64,000 nucleotides of DNA from Hyaloperonospora brassicae (lineage: Eukaryota > Oomycota > Peronosporomycetes > Peronosporales > Peronosporaceae), in contig CANTFL010001465.1 of NCBI GenBank assembly GCA_947650285.1, positions 62,001 through 126,000 of the forward strand, read 5' to 3'. Each line of letters begins with the position of its first letter. The first letter of the stretch is position 1. The notes beneath the pieces were generated by a model, which saw only the letters and a list, made by a program, of their open reading frames with translations, was not told where the DNA came from and did not search any database. Shown here piece by piece: positions 32,375 to 42,205 of the stretch. Made by a program: the position numbers and the translations under genes.

Positions 32375-32605
32375 GTTTAACGTGGATTGGAACCAAACGT
32401 GCAGTGGCAGGCAATGCGAGACTGTGGCAAGTCCAATATAGAGGGAAACTGGTGGTTGGTGCGCGTTGTTTTAGTACCCTATTTCTTAAGGCTCTTAAAT
32501 AGAGTCAGGATACAAAAACCAAGTGACGCAGCTTCGTCCGGGACACGAAGTTCCTTAAACAGGAATTTAACCCTTTATAGAGGTTCTTATGTGGAGGGAC
32601 GACTG

Positions 32606-34038
32606 TATATGTATTTGTCTAGTGGAGATAGAGTTGGACATGGGTAGTCTTTCAGTTGGAGATGTTTAACGCGTCCCAAACCCACGCAATTTGGGTGCGC
32701 TTGGAAGAGATTGCGCACAAAAGAAGTAGCGGAATGAAGCACGAGGATGAAGAAGGGAAGCAAATCCCTAGCATCGTGCGGTCGCGAGTAAGCGCAACTT
32801 GATAGGTTGGAACAACGACGTGGCAGTATATGATGGCATGGAAAATGCAGCTAAACTGCACCTTTTCATTGGCTGAAGCTGTCATGGCTTCCACCCGCGT
32901 GAGGCTGAGTAGGGTCTTGTCTGGGCGTGTGTAATGGCGAAGGCAGTTCGATTGAGCGATTCGTATCGATCGACTTGAACGACGCAAGTTCAAGTCACCA
33001 TCGTAAACTCCAACAGTCGTGTGCACTAGAAACTAGCGCGTTGGAAAGTCGAGCGCAACCAACGACACCCGTCGCCCGCATCGCCGTCTCAACCTCTCCA
33101 CGGCGTAAACGGTGTTTCGCGAATCAAAGGCAATGGGTCGGAGCGTTCAGAGAAGCAGTGTGTGGACAGCGTAGAGAAGTCACCAGTCGGCCACAAAACG
33201 TCTTCCGAAACAGAAATCGAATGGAACCGCCCGTTCAAATCGCCAGTGGCGCTCGAGACACTCCGGATTCATCGTCGACATTTGTTGCCGTGTCGCTGCC
33301 GTCGTAGACGCCACCACCGAGAACGCCTGGATGGCATGCAGCCTGATTTACAGCTTACAGCTCTAAGGCCACTCACTCTGGCAGCATACTGCACTGCTGA
33401 GACCCGCGGCGCTCCGACGGATTATGCGTCGCGGCGCAGGTCCGTTGCCGCCGTTTCCCGCGCGGTGCGCGTCGGGAAAGAGCGCCAGGATTGCCTTCGT
33501 GAACCCAACAACGTACTTCTCGTGGTGGCGCGCCACAGCTGTACGCAGGTGATCTCGCGCGTGGAGGAGATATGGATTTGAGTACACCGCACAGGTTCCT
33601 CGAGCTTCTCGTTGCCTCGGTCGAGACAAACGAATCTTGCCTGAGAATGACTCTTTATTTTGCTGTTTTTTACTGGTAAAAAAGGCGCGGTATGGTCCTG
33701 AGACACGGGCGTCGCTGCAACGTCGTGCCCATTCTGCCCCGGCGTGCCCATTTTCGTCGTTGCGTCATCTCTCCAACGCCACGGGTTGTTCTCTTTTTTC
33801 TGGACCCGCCCCTGGCCTCTTGTGTCGCAGCGCCGAGAAAGTTGGCACTACGACCCACTTACACCACCCGCACACTCTCCGACGTCCACTGGGTCAAGCA
33901 AGAACCACTTTGGGCGATCTGTCGCACGTAGCGGTTTTATCTCCCGTTCGCATACAAACGCACAGACAAACAACGGACCAGACAACGGACCAAACAATCG
34001 ACCAAACAATCGACCAACCAACCAACTGACCAAACAAC
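32606..34038. other. Region without a confident gene
   Basis: Overlapping frames on both strands up to 139 codons (33162-33581 plus, 33363-33629 minus) have no known domain. The Arg-rich compositions look like frames read out of register. The last part, from about 33950, is an A/C-rich leader before the PX-like gene with imperfect ACCAAACAATCG repeats. Confidence 0.4.
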
Positions 34039-34074
34039 CAAACAAACAAACAAACAAACAAACAAACAAACAAA
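34039..34074. repeat. (CAAA)9 microsatellite
   Basis: Nine uninterrupted CAAA units, preceded by imperfect copies. It lies about 110 bp upstream of the PX-like gene start, probably in its 5' leader or promoter. Confidence 0.95.
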
Positions 34075-34182
34075 CTAACAAACACACGATCACGCGAGGA
34101 GCCAAACACGCGCTTGCCCGAGCAAGAGCAGGCAGGTACCCAGTCGTTGTGCTCGCCCCTTGTCACTTGTGCGTTTGCCCGC

Positions 34183-34956
34183 ATGCAGCAGTCTCAGAGC
34201 CAGCCGAACGTGCTCGTCTCAGCACTGCAGCCATCGCTGTCCCCCCAGTCCGTCGCGCGTCGTCGCACCACCGTCGCCAACGATGCCGAACTGTCGCGCC
34301 CCCGCCCGTCCGGCGCTACCATCGAGCGCGCGCCGCATGCCGACAATCACGTGGACGTGCAGATTCTGAAGAAGCTGTCGGCGTCGGTCTCGCACTTTGA
34401 AGGGCCGCGCAAGAACTTGTCGTTCGTCGTGTCGGTGGAGACGCTCATTCCCGGCCGTCGCGCCTTCTCGGACGAGCGCGAGTCGTGCCAACTGGTCGCC
34501 CGGTCGTTTGACGACTTTCGGCGCTTCCGCAAGTCGCTCTTGGCTCGAGTCGGGAGTCTCCACGATCCAGTGCTGCTGCTGTCTGGACGGAGCGGCAAGT
34601 GTCGATGCGACGGCATCAAGGGCTGCTCCTTTGACGTCACGCGGAGCTTTCTCGAACGACTCAAGTTCACGCGCATGCCTTTCCTGAGTCTCGGCGAGAG
34701 CGAGGCCGACCTGATCAAGCGCCAGCAGGAGATGAACAACTTTCTCCACATTATCTTTGCCATTCTGCACCGCATGCAGCCAGGATCGTGGCACTCGGAG
34801 TGCCGGTTCTTGCAGGACGTGATGGCGTTTCTGGAGGTGGAGGAGTCGTTCTCGCAGCAGATGGAGCTGATGTTGCGGTGCAAGAACCGCCACATGAATC
34901 TGGACGGCTGGAAGGCACATACCTTGGAGACGTTTGGCTCGGGTATTGGCGTGTAA
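34183..34956 (+). CDS. Probable PX-domain-like protein (257 aa)
   Basis: A frame of 257 codons from the ATG at 34183; the frame is open a further 23 codons without an ATG. After a disordered N-terminus of about 65 residues, the segment from ILKKLSASVSHFEGP through LSFVVSVETLIPG to CQLVARSFDDFRRFRKSL has the beta-strand pattern and the aromatic/Arg-rich helix start seen in PX (phox homology) domains, which bind phosphoinositides on membranes. The middle has a Cys group (GKCRCDGIKGC) unusual for PX. The C-terminal helices end in a conserved-looking FLQDVMAFLEVEE. High GC and third-position bias support a real gene. The PX call is tentative because key PX residues cannot all be placed; it could be a PX-derived oomycete family. 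Confidence 0.65.
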   Translation: MQQSQSQPNVLVSALQPSLSPQSVARRRTTVANDAELSRPRPSGATIERAPHADNHVDVQILKKLSASVSHFEGPRKNLSFVVSVETLIPGRRAFSDERESCQLVARSFDDFRRFRKSLLARVGSLHDPVLLLSGRSGKCRCDGIKGCSFDVTRSFLERLKFTRMPFLSLGESEADLIKRQQEMNNFLHIIFAILHRMQPGSWHSECRFLQDVMAFLEVEESFSQQMELMLRCKNRHMNLDGWKAHTLETFGSGIGV

Positions 34957-35161
34957 GTGCCGCCAGTGGACCGGTCTATGGCTGGCGTCGACTGACGTCG
35001 TCTACTACCTCCGGATCGAGACACGTGATTGTTTATTTAATGACGAAGTGAAGTCTTTATAGTATACGGCGCTGTGCCGCCGAGCAGCAGAAAACAAATG
35101 TGACCGTTTGCCTCTTGAGTGTTCGCTGCCACGTTACCAGTCTCTCTAGCGTCTGATCTTA

Positions 35162-36243
35162 TTATCTCGGCTCCGCCCGTGCAGGCGGAAACGTAACGTG
35201 GCGCAGCAGGTCCAGAGGTCCATCGCACGCCATCACGTACGCGCGTTGCTTGTTGTCGGACACAAAAAAGGACCCGATGAAGCCGATCGAGTTCACTTCA
35301 ATGCCATTGAAACCTTCAGCTTTCCTAGGGATCATGAAAAGGAACGAAGAAGTGAGCAGCAAGTTGTACGACACGAACAGCGACGATGAAGTCTGCAGTG
35401 CTCTCGGATACGCCATGCTGTTCATTCGGCGGAGAACCTTGTCGTAGATAGCGACCACGTCAGCCGCTGCTCTCTTGCTATCGGTACCATCTGCAACATC
35501 AATACGATGGAGGAAGTGGCAGAACGGAAGCTCCGGTAACTGGACAGTCTCGGACGTCGAGTGCGAGCTCAGCTGTTGGGCGATAAAGTGCAGCAGCGGC
35601 GGCTAAGAGGCATAAAAGGAATTAGTACAGCTTAAAGTGACTCAATATAGAGCAAGCAGGCAGCTCTCGTACCATGTCAAGTTCAGTAATCTCTTTCATC
35701 GATCGATATGTCATGAGTTGCATGTGTTTATGGGGTTGGCTACAATCCAAAGGACGACACCGGTCAGTCAGTGTCCAACCCACACAGGGGTCAATCTATT
35801 GAGCAGCATCTTTTTTCGTACCTAGCACCGCTCTCATAGCCGCAGTTGAAGAAGGCGAAGGCGTCCAGTTCGTGCATGACCGTCCACATGGCGCGAAAGT
35901 CGGCAGCGTCCAGCGGCTCCTCCTGCGGGGCAAACTCGACAGTAGCCAGCACCACGTGCTCGTCCACGATGCTGAACTTATTCAGTACGAGATTGTGCGT
36001 CCCGTGTAGTTGCGCGACAAACAACTCTTGGTCCAAGTGCTCCTTGGCAAACGGATCTCGGAAGCTCTGAACCGACGCTTCTTTGCTCCTTGTCGGCTTC
36101 AACTCGCGTCCCGCAGTCCACAAGATGCAGCTCACATTGAGACCAGAGGGAGGTGGAAGGTGCTCATACGAGGCCGTGATCTGCTTGAGTGCCTGTGACT
36201 GCTTCGCGCGCTGAGTCACGTCCAGCACCGTCTTTCGTAGCAT
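35162..36243 (-). CDS. Ap4A phosphorylase (ATP adenylyltransferase), three exons
   Basis: Exons: 36243-35822, 35739-35673 and 35602-35162. Introns begin GTACGA and GTACGA and end TAG; phases 2 and 0 join correctly, giving about 309 residues, close to the 320 of yeast Apa1/Apa2. Exon 1 contains LVLNKFSIVDEHVVLATVEF and FFNCGYESGA; exon 2 supplies SQPHKHMQ, with H144, H146 and Q148 forming the H-x-H-x-Q active site of this HIT-like family; exon 3 has the typical YNLLLTSSFLFMIPR and INSIGF-like segment VNSIGFIGSFFV. The enzyme splits diadenosine tetraphosphate with phosphate to ATP and ADP in the cytosol. The start could be 21 bp further upstream (36264). The gene converges on the PX-like gene 205 bp away. 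Confidence 0.9.
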
Positions 36244-36540
36244 CGTTTCCTGCGTTATTTGCATGGACATGTAAAAAACACACAGGTAAATAAAAAACAC
36301 TCATCGATAAATAAAAAGAGGATAGAATAAGTGATCCAAATAATCAGAAAACATAAAATATGCACGACAAGGTGGAAAAAAGAAGAAAATACATTCATAA
36401 ATCCAAAGATAAATAAAGCACTATTGACTTTTACTATGCGACCGATGATTCAGAAGATGGAGGCCACACAGATGAATATCGATTTATTTGATGATACTTG
36501 CGAAAATGATGTAGCGATTAAAAAATCAGCACATCCGGGA
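36244..36540. other. AT-rich flank between the Ap4A phosphorylase gene and Gypsy-2
   Basis: It holds the 5' region of the phosphorylase gene, then an A-rich stretch with many AAATAAA-like strings. No homology to gypsy LTR or tail is seen, so Gypsy-2 stops abruptly at about 36540. Confidence 0.6.
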
Positions 36541-39500
36541 CATATCCTCGAAGGATTTCTTCGAGGACACGGTTCGCACGTTCCGTCTGACCATCTGTTT
36601 CGGGATGGTCAGAAGTAGACATCTTCAATCGTGTTCCGAGAGAACGGAACACGGTTTGCCAAAACGCCGCCGTGAACCGAGGGTCACGGTCGGATACGAG
36701 TTCACAGGGTAACCCGTGGAGTCTAAAGACCGTGTCTAGAAAGACACGCGCACAACCTTGAGCCTTGATCGACTCAGGGACTGCAGCAAGATGCACCATC
36801 TTGCTGAATCGGTCAACAAACACAAGAATATCATTATTCTTGTGAGCGTCTTCGGGAAAACCGAAGACAAAGTCCATTGAAACGGACTGCCAGCACTCTG
36901 TCGGAACAGGCAGAGGCTGCAATGGCGCACGGGATGAAGGACTTGGCTTCACCCGTTGACAAACCTCGCAAGCACGTATGTACTTGCGGACAAACTGATA
37001 CTGGCGTGGCCAGTAAAAGTCACGAATTACCGTGATGTAAGTCTTTTCTCTACCACGATGTCCGCCTGTTGGGGCATCGTGACACTCATACATGATGCGT
37101 AAACGCAAATCATGATGAGCGGGTACGACGACACGAGGCGTGTCGTCGGCAACAGCTGTATAGTACAGCAATCCTTTGCGTGTACTATACCGATCCGATG
37201 AGGATCGGTACAAAGCTGGTAAATCCCTCATGGATTTACTGGATGGATTCACCAGATGATCCATCAATCGCAGAAGACCCTTATCTTCCGCGTATGCCTT
37301 TCGTACGTAGTCAAGTAAACTTGACGACGGGACACTGACTGACAGTGTCGTAACAGTGGGCTTATCCTCACTGTTGATTTATGCGTCCGGCTCGACATCG
37401 GGCCGGCGCGAAAGCGCATCAGCGACGACATTGAGTCGTCCTGGTTTATACTCCACGGAGAAGTTATACTCCGCGAATAAAGGTAGCCACCTCGCCATCC
37501 TTTGCGAGAAGTGTGGGCTGTTTACGGCCGTGCGTAATGACGCATGGTTCGTATAGACTACAAACGGTCCATCTCCCAAGAGATAGACGCGAAACTTAGC
37601 CAGTGCGTACTTCATGGCAAGGAGTTCCTTGTCATGCACTGGGTAATTACGCTCAGCTGCTTGCAGCTGACGCGACTGATAACAGATGACGCGCTCCGCG
37701 CCATCTGCATCAAACTGCAATAAAGCGCAGCCGATTGAAAAATCGCTGGCGTCACAGACCACATGAAATGGTCTATCCTGATCTGCAATCGCCAAGATCG
37801 GCGATTGCATCAAGCTTTGCTTGATACCCTCAAAAGAACGCTGGCACTCAGCGTTCCATGACCACTTAAAATTTTTCTTGAGCAAGCAAGAAAGATGAAC
37901 AGTCATCTCAACGTAATTGCGCGAGTACTTCTGTAAGTACGCCGCTAGACCAAGGAACTTCCTTAGTCCCTTGACATCAACTGGCACTGGCCAGTCGGTG
38001 ATTGCCTTGATCTTTTCGGGATCAGGACGTACGCCGTGTTTACCCACGATGCACCCAAGAAGTGGTATTTCGCTAGCCGCGAATATACACTTCTTGAGGT
38101 TGGCGTACAACTTATGCTTGCGCACAAGTTGAAGAACCTGACGAACGTGAGTTGTGTGAACTTCAACGTACGTCTTTCCGTCCATAGCCCGGCAATGGAA
38201 GAACACATCGTCGAAGTAACTCGGTGCAAAATCTTGCACCGGTCTCAACAGATTGGTGACACATCTGTTGAACGTTGAAGGGGAGTTACTTCGTCTATGT
38301 GGCATCACTAGCTACTCCCACAGCATACCACTGGGGGTGCTCACTGATGCGTACGGGATGTCCCGATAACGCCTGAGGATCTGTTAGAACCCATCCATCA
38401 GTTCCATGGACGAAAAGATGTTACTCGTAGACATACCATCTATGATTACGTCCTTCCTCGGTATAGGCGTCTGAGCCGGTACCGTTGCAGCATTCAAATT
38501 ATTGAATGCGCACACTATCCGCCACCCTCCTGTGGCCTTTCGCACACAGAAGGTCGGAGAGCTGTGAGGGGATGTTGATTCCCTCACATGGCCCGCTGCT
38601 AAGCGATCGGCAAAGAACTTGTCGATCGCTAGTACTTGTTCACGAGGCAGTGGCCACTGCTTCATGACACGGTACTTCGAGCCCGGTTTGAGCTCGATCT
38701 CGTGTCGAGTGCCTATGTCCTTAGGCAACTCGCAAGGTACGGATTCCGGGAACACATCCCTGAATTCGATCAAATCCTTATACAAAGGATTTGCCTGAAG
38801 TGAATCCCAGGATTGAGACGTGTATCGCTCAGTCCGAGTCTTCTCATCGAGGACACTTTCGTCCATCGATGAGCTGCTGAGAACCCGTTCTTTCTCAGCA
38901 AATACTGTCGCCGACCAAATATCGGCCACATACTCATCCTCTGTGACGAGTATGCAGATCTGCTTAACTTTGCCACTACGCAGATCACTCAAGAACCGTT
39001 TCGGATCTAGCGTTGGCAACTGAGATATCTCCGAAGTCAACTTCGGAGGCACAATTAGATCAAGCGTATAAGCGCCTACGCTTGATCCGTCATTAACCAA
39101 GACGTTCAACGTCTCGGTTACTTCCTGGGAACTTCTTTCCACAGGTTGCTGAAGACCTAATCCTTCAGCAAGTGACTCTTGAGGAATTCCTTCCTCAAGT
39201 ACGTGGGGACTTATTCCCTCGACGTCTTCTGACTGTGGCTGTGCAACCACAGTCAGGGACCGATCCTCTACGATCGACTCTCCAGTCGACCTAGGATATC
39301 CGTGTTGCCGCTTTTGGGCAACCGGTTTCTTCTTTCTAGGATGTCGCCCGCTAGGCGTACATCCACGTCCCAGTCCACTCGAATTATTCGAGTGGTGGAC
39401 CTTCGGCGCAGCCTGTACTCCTGTACAGCCGCCGGGAGCTTGCTTCACAGTGTAGTGATCAACTACACTGTGATCTTGTGCAGTCGTGCTAACGACCGTA

Positions 39501-40129
39501 CCGCAAGTGAGGCCATCGCACTCACTCGCAGAACATCCACACGCTTGTGGACGCTCCAAGATGTTCATCAGATGGCCATCTGATGAACAAGCGGCAGGCA
39601 TCTTGACGGATCGATGCTGCCAGCTCACCCTTGGCTCGTACTTTCTGAGCCAAGGTAATCCCAGGATGACATCAAATTTGTCGTCCAGATCTAGTACGAT
39701 GAAGTCATCATCGTACTGTTCGCCCTCTAACGTGTAGTGGATTCCTACTACACGTTTCTCAATGGTAATCGATGCGCCTGTTGCAAGGCGCACCGTCATC
39801 CTTGTGAGGGGAATGTTGCGCTCAACGAACTTGAGCCTACGACCCTCTAGTGACTGGCGACGAACAAAGTTGTTCGACGCCCCACAGTCTACTAGGGCAC
39901 GAAACGACAAATCATTTGTCGCTTCCAACTTCAAGGTGATGAGCGAAACGTCATCACCAGGTGCAGAGACACACAATGATTGTGTATCTGGAGCAACTTT
40001 CGTCAAGAGATTTGCAAATTCTCTTGGGGTTTCTGGATCAGTAGGGCGCTCCGCCCCTACTGACCCCGACCATTTTTTGATGGTCCGTCTCGCTATTGCG
40101 GCTTCGCAACAGCTCTGGACCCACGCCAA
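36541..40129 (-). pseudogene. Gypsy-2 pol (protease, RT, RNase H, integrase)
   Basis: Three long frames: 40129-38384 (581 codons), 38308-37379 (309) and 37267-36518 (249). Protease: LVDCGASNNFV with the catalytic Asp at residue 81 of the first frame; Cys in place of the usual Ser/Thr. RT begins at about residue 480 and continues into the second frame, with an intact YFDD box (38210). Between them two stops occur (TAA and TAG near 38330-38385); the TAG in LLWE*LVM is shared with Gypsy-1, where Trp is expected. RNase H: CDASDFSIG, KELLAMKYAL, and YTNHASL where YTDH is usual. Integrase: zinc-binding HDAPTGGH...CEVC, catalytic D in SMDFVFG, D in SDRDPRFT, E in RVLEEIL. Pol would copy and integrate the element; this copy has lost its 3' end. 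Confidence 0.9.
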
Positions 40130-40214
40130 TTGCCCCTTTTGGCGAATGGTCGTCCGTTTCGCTCAGTACTGTTTGGTACTGGGCGTGGAGCACTACACTC
40201 GTATGCGTAGTGCC

Positions 40215-41153
40215 CTAACTTCTGACAGCGATTGCACCTCTGCAATCGCTTGTTGCTTGAAGATCGAGGACCTCGCTCTCAACATAGCAGAGGTACATTG
40301 GTTCTGGACCTCCGATCTCTTGTCGTCTCGGTGGAAGATAAGAGTTTGAGCTAGCATGAGCCTGTCTCATGCTAAAGTCTTCCTGTTCCGCGGCTGATAT
40401 CGCATCTTCCAGCGTATTCAGCTCAAGACGGAACAGGTGGCTCCTGACGGGCCCTTCTGCGAGCCCCTGCATGAACACCGTAATCAACGTGTGTTCATGG
40501 ACTGGGTTATCCATCATACTACTCGCTAGGAGTCGTATATGTTGTGCGTAAGCGTGCACATCGCGCTTACCCTGCTTGAGTTTCAGGAGCTTAGATCGAG
40601 CCCTGAACTCAGCCTGAGGCGTTTCAAACGTCTGTTTCAGCCGAGCCTTGAAGAATTCGAGCGACTAAAAAGCATTTGGGTCGCCACTCTCGAGTCCCCG
40701 GGACCAAGTTTTGGCACGCCCTGCCAAGTGGGTCTGAGCAAATGTGAGTTTTATTTGCTCATCTTCGATGCGACGAGCCCTCAAGGCTCTGTCGTGTTCG
40801 ACAAACCATAGCAACAGGGAGTCCTCCGGGACTCCACTGTACTTGGCGATGTCAACTTTCATGACTTCGGGACGACGCGCATGTGCCGTCCCGCCCACAG
40901 CAGCATGGAATTGCTGCTGTCTAATCAGCTCTGTCTGTTGAGCACCGAGTTCTCTCAACTGCTCGGCCTGTTGAGAGCCTTGCTGGTAAAGCAAGGCTAC
41001 TTTCTCCCTTTCGGCGACAAGTTCACTTTGGATGAACTTGGCTATAGCGGCATGTTGTTGGTCTCTGTCTAGAGACTCCAACATGGCGCTAATGGCGAAC
41101 TCGCCTACAGTAGAACTCATTCGTTCTACCGCACCCCATTCGATGTCACTCAA
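40215..41153 (-). pseudogene. Gypsy-2 gag with one in-frame stop
   Basis: A continuous frame from about 41153 to 40215, broken by one TAG at about 40665. The N-terminus is a long helix rich in Glu and Gln; the capsid-like core (KVDIAKYSGVPED, LLWFVEHDRALRARRI, LAGRAKTW, VHAYAQHIRLLASSM) is like Gypsy-1. A frameshift near 40265 removes the zinc knuckle from this frame. The first codon of the frame is TTG; the nearest ATG is MSSTVGEF, so the start is uncertain. Confidence 0.85.
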
Positions 41154-41233
41154 ATAAGTAAACCCTTAACGCGTGGCGTGAAAGGTCTCTTCATCATCCA
41201 ACATGTTCATGTTGTATGTTGTGGTCCTTGGAA

Positions 41234-41252
41234 GGACTACAAAGTGCTACCA
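41234..41252 (-). other. Candidate primer-binding site of Gypsy-2
   Basis: On the minus strand TGGTAGCACTTTGTAGTCC starts two bases after the LTR. It equals the Gypsy-1 site except one base, so both use the same primer. The matching tRNA end would be ...GTGCTACCA. Confidence 0.7.
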
Positions 41253-41254
41253 GG

Positions 41255-41688
41255 TGTAACGGGACACACCCTTGCGTGAACTTAACGCAAGGATATGGGT
41301 GCCCCGACAGACGTACACAAGGCAAGCAAGAAAGCGTAGGTAAGGAAAAAAATTTTATAGAATTAAGTTTTTATTTTTTAAAAGGGGGGTAAAGTAAAAC
41401 TGTTATATTAATAAAATTAAGTCTTTTAACTACTGTCTCTCTGTTTGACTTAACTTAATTATTCTAATATAAATGAGTGGATGGTGGCGTCTCCTCCCCC
41501 CTCCTTCCGCCCGTTTTGGGGGTGTTGGGGGGGTGGAAAATATAAAAAATAAACCAAAAAACAAACCCTTTGGGGGCCCCCTCAATTTCACCGCTTGGGT
41601 GATATTGTTTAAAGAATATTCAACTTCATATTCTTTATTGTCAATTTTCTTAAAGTGACAATTCCATGTAACGGGCTGCCCCGTTACA
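41255..41688 (-). repeat. Gypsy-2 5' LTR, first LTR of the array, locally aberrant
   Basis: Ends TGTAACGGGA / CCCCGTTACA. It is 434 bp versus 392 bp for the other array LTRs. Two internal zones (about 41339-41395 and 41490-41585) are filled with homopolymer runs where the other 21 copies have clean sequence, while flanking parts are near identical. The pattern resembles noisy consensus more than ordinary mutation. Confidence 0.85.
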
Positions 41689-42205
41689 TTGGCCACATGA
41701 CTCATGGGCTAACGACGCGAGCATCTTACTTCGACGTCCTCGCAGGTAGTGAGCGACTTCGCTGAGAATATGTGGCAAAACGATGTATCAGTACATTGTA
41801 CCTCATGTCCGAAGTGGATCAAGAGGACCGGGCTGCTACGCTCATTGGCATTATGTCCTCCACTGCAGATTTGAATATTGAGTCTGTCGTTGTAGCATCC
41901 ATACAGCGGTATCCATATCAACACCTGCATCACTGTCACCACCAGTAGCTACTCTTCGCGAAGAGCACAATATGGGTATCAGCGTTGCGTGTTTTGTTGT
42001 CTTGCAATCTTATTTGTGAGTCCGCAAGCATCCGCGGAACACCTAAGATAGCGCTCTTGCTTCATTTATTGTTGGTTGTGTATTGTCGCAAAATGTCTGC
42101 AGCTTTCTCGAGCACATTGATGAAACCAGCGGCCTGTCATCATCATCTTACGCGGTTGACGATAGGATGATACATGGTGTGCGTGGTAGTTTGTTTGGAA
42201 CGCCC
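41689..42205. other. Representative 517-bp spacer of the array
   Basis: It begins TTGGCCACATG and ends GGAACGCCC. It is not LTR, gag or pol. A plus-strand frame from about 41800 gives the protein-like segment MSEVDQEDRAAT... of some 48 residues ending in a His-rich stretch at 41947; another gives MSQNVCSFLEHIDETS from 42083. These may be remnants of a host gene or of another element. Hairpin CTCTTCGCGAAGAG lies at about 41951-41964. In the model of two neighbouring LTRs it is the unique DNA that lay between them. Confidence 0.7.

Larger units (their letters stand above)
30655..32605 (-). mobile_element. Tigger/pogo-like Tc1-mariner DNA transposon
   Basis: Terminal inverted repeats CAGTCGTCCCTCCACATA at 30655-30672 and 32588-32605 match exactly over 18 bp and sit inside a TA dinucleotide on each side, the target duplication of this superfamily. 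The CAGTCGTCCC start is characteristic of Tigger/pogo elements. The 1951-bp length fits one transposase gene. The transposase is disrupted, so the copy is not autonomous. Confidence 0.9.
36541..41688 (-). mobile_element. Gypsy-2: 3'-truncated Ty3/gypsy retrotransposon
   Basis: On the minus strand: 5' LTR 41688-41255, primer-binding site 41252-41234, gag to about 40215, pol to 36541. The element stops just after the catalytic Glu of integrase, so the integrase C-terminus, tail, polypurine tract and 3' LTR are missing. It is the best-preserved gag-pol of the three copies, with only a handful of stops and one or two frameshifts. Its LTR belongs to a third subfamily (C) and is the first LTR of the 909-bp array. 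Confidence 0.9.

Noticed and set aside
33162..33629. Overlapping 88-139 codon frames on both strands
   Set aside because: Arg-rich compositions typical of out-of-frame translation of GC-rich DNA; no domain.
34219..34920. 233-codon minus-strand frame opposite the PX-like gene
   Set aside because: Shadow of the GC-biased plus-strand gene; His/Arg/Leu-rich with no domain.
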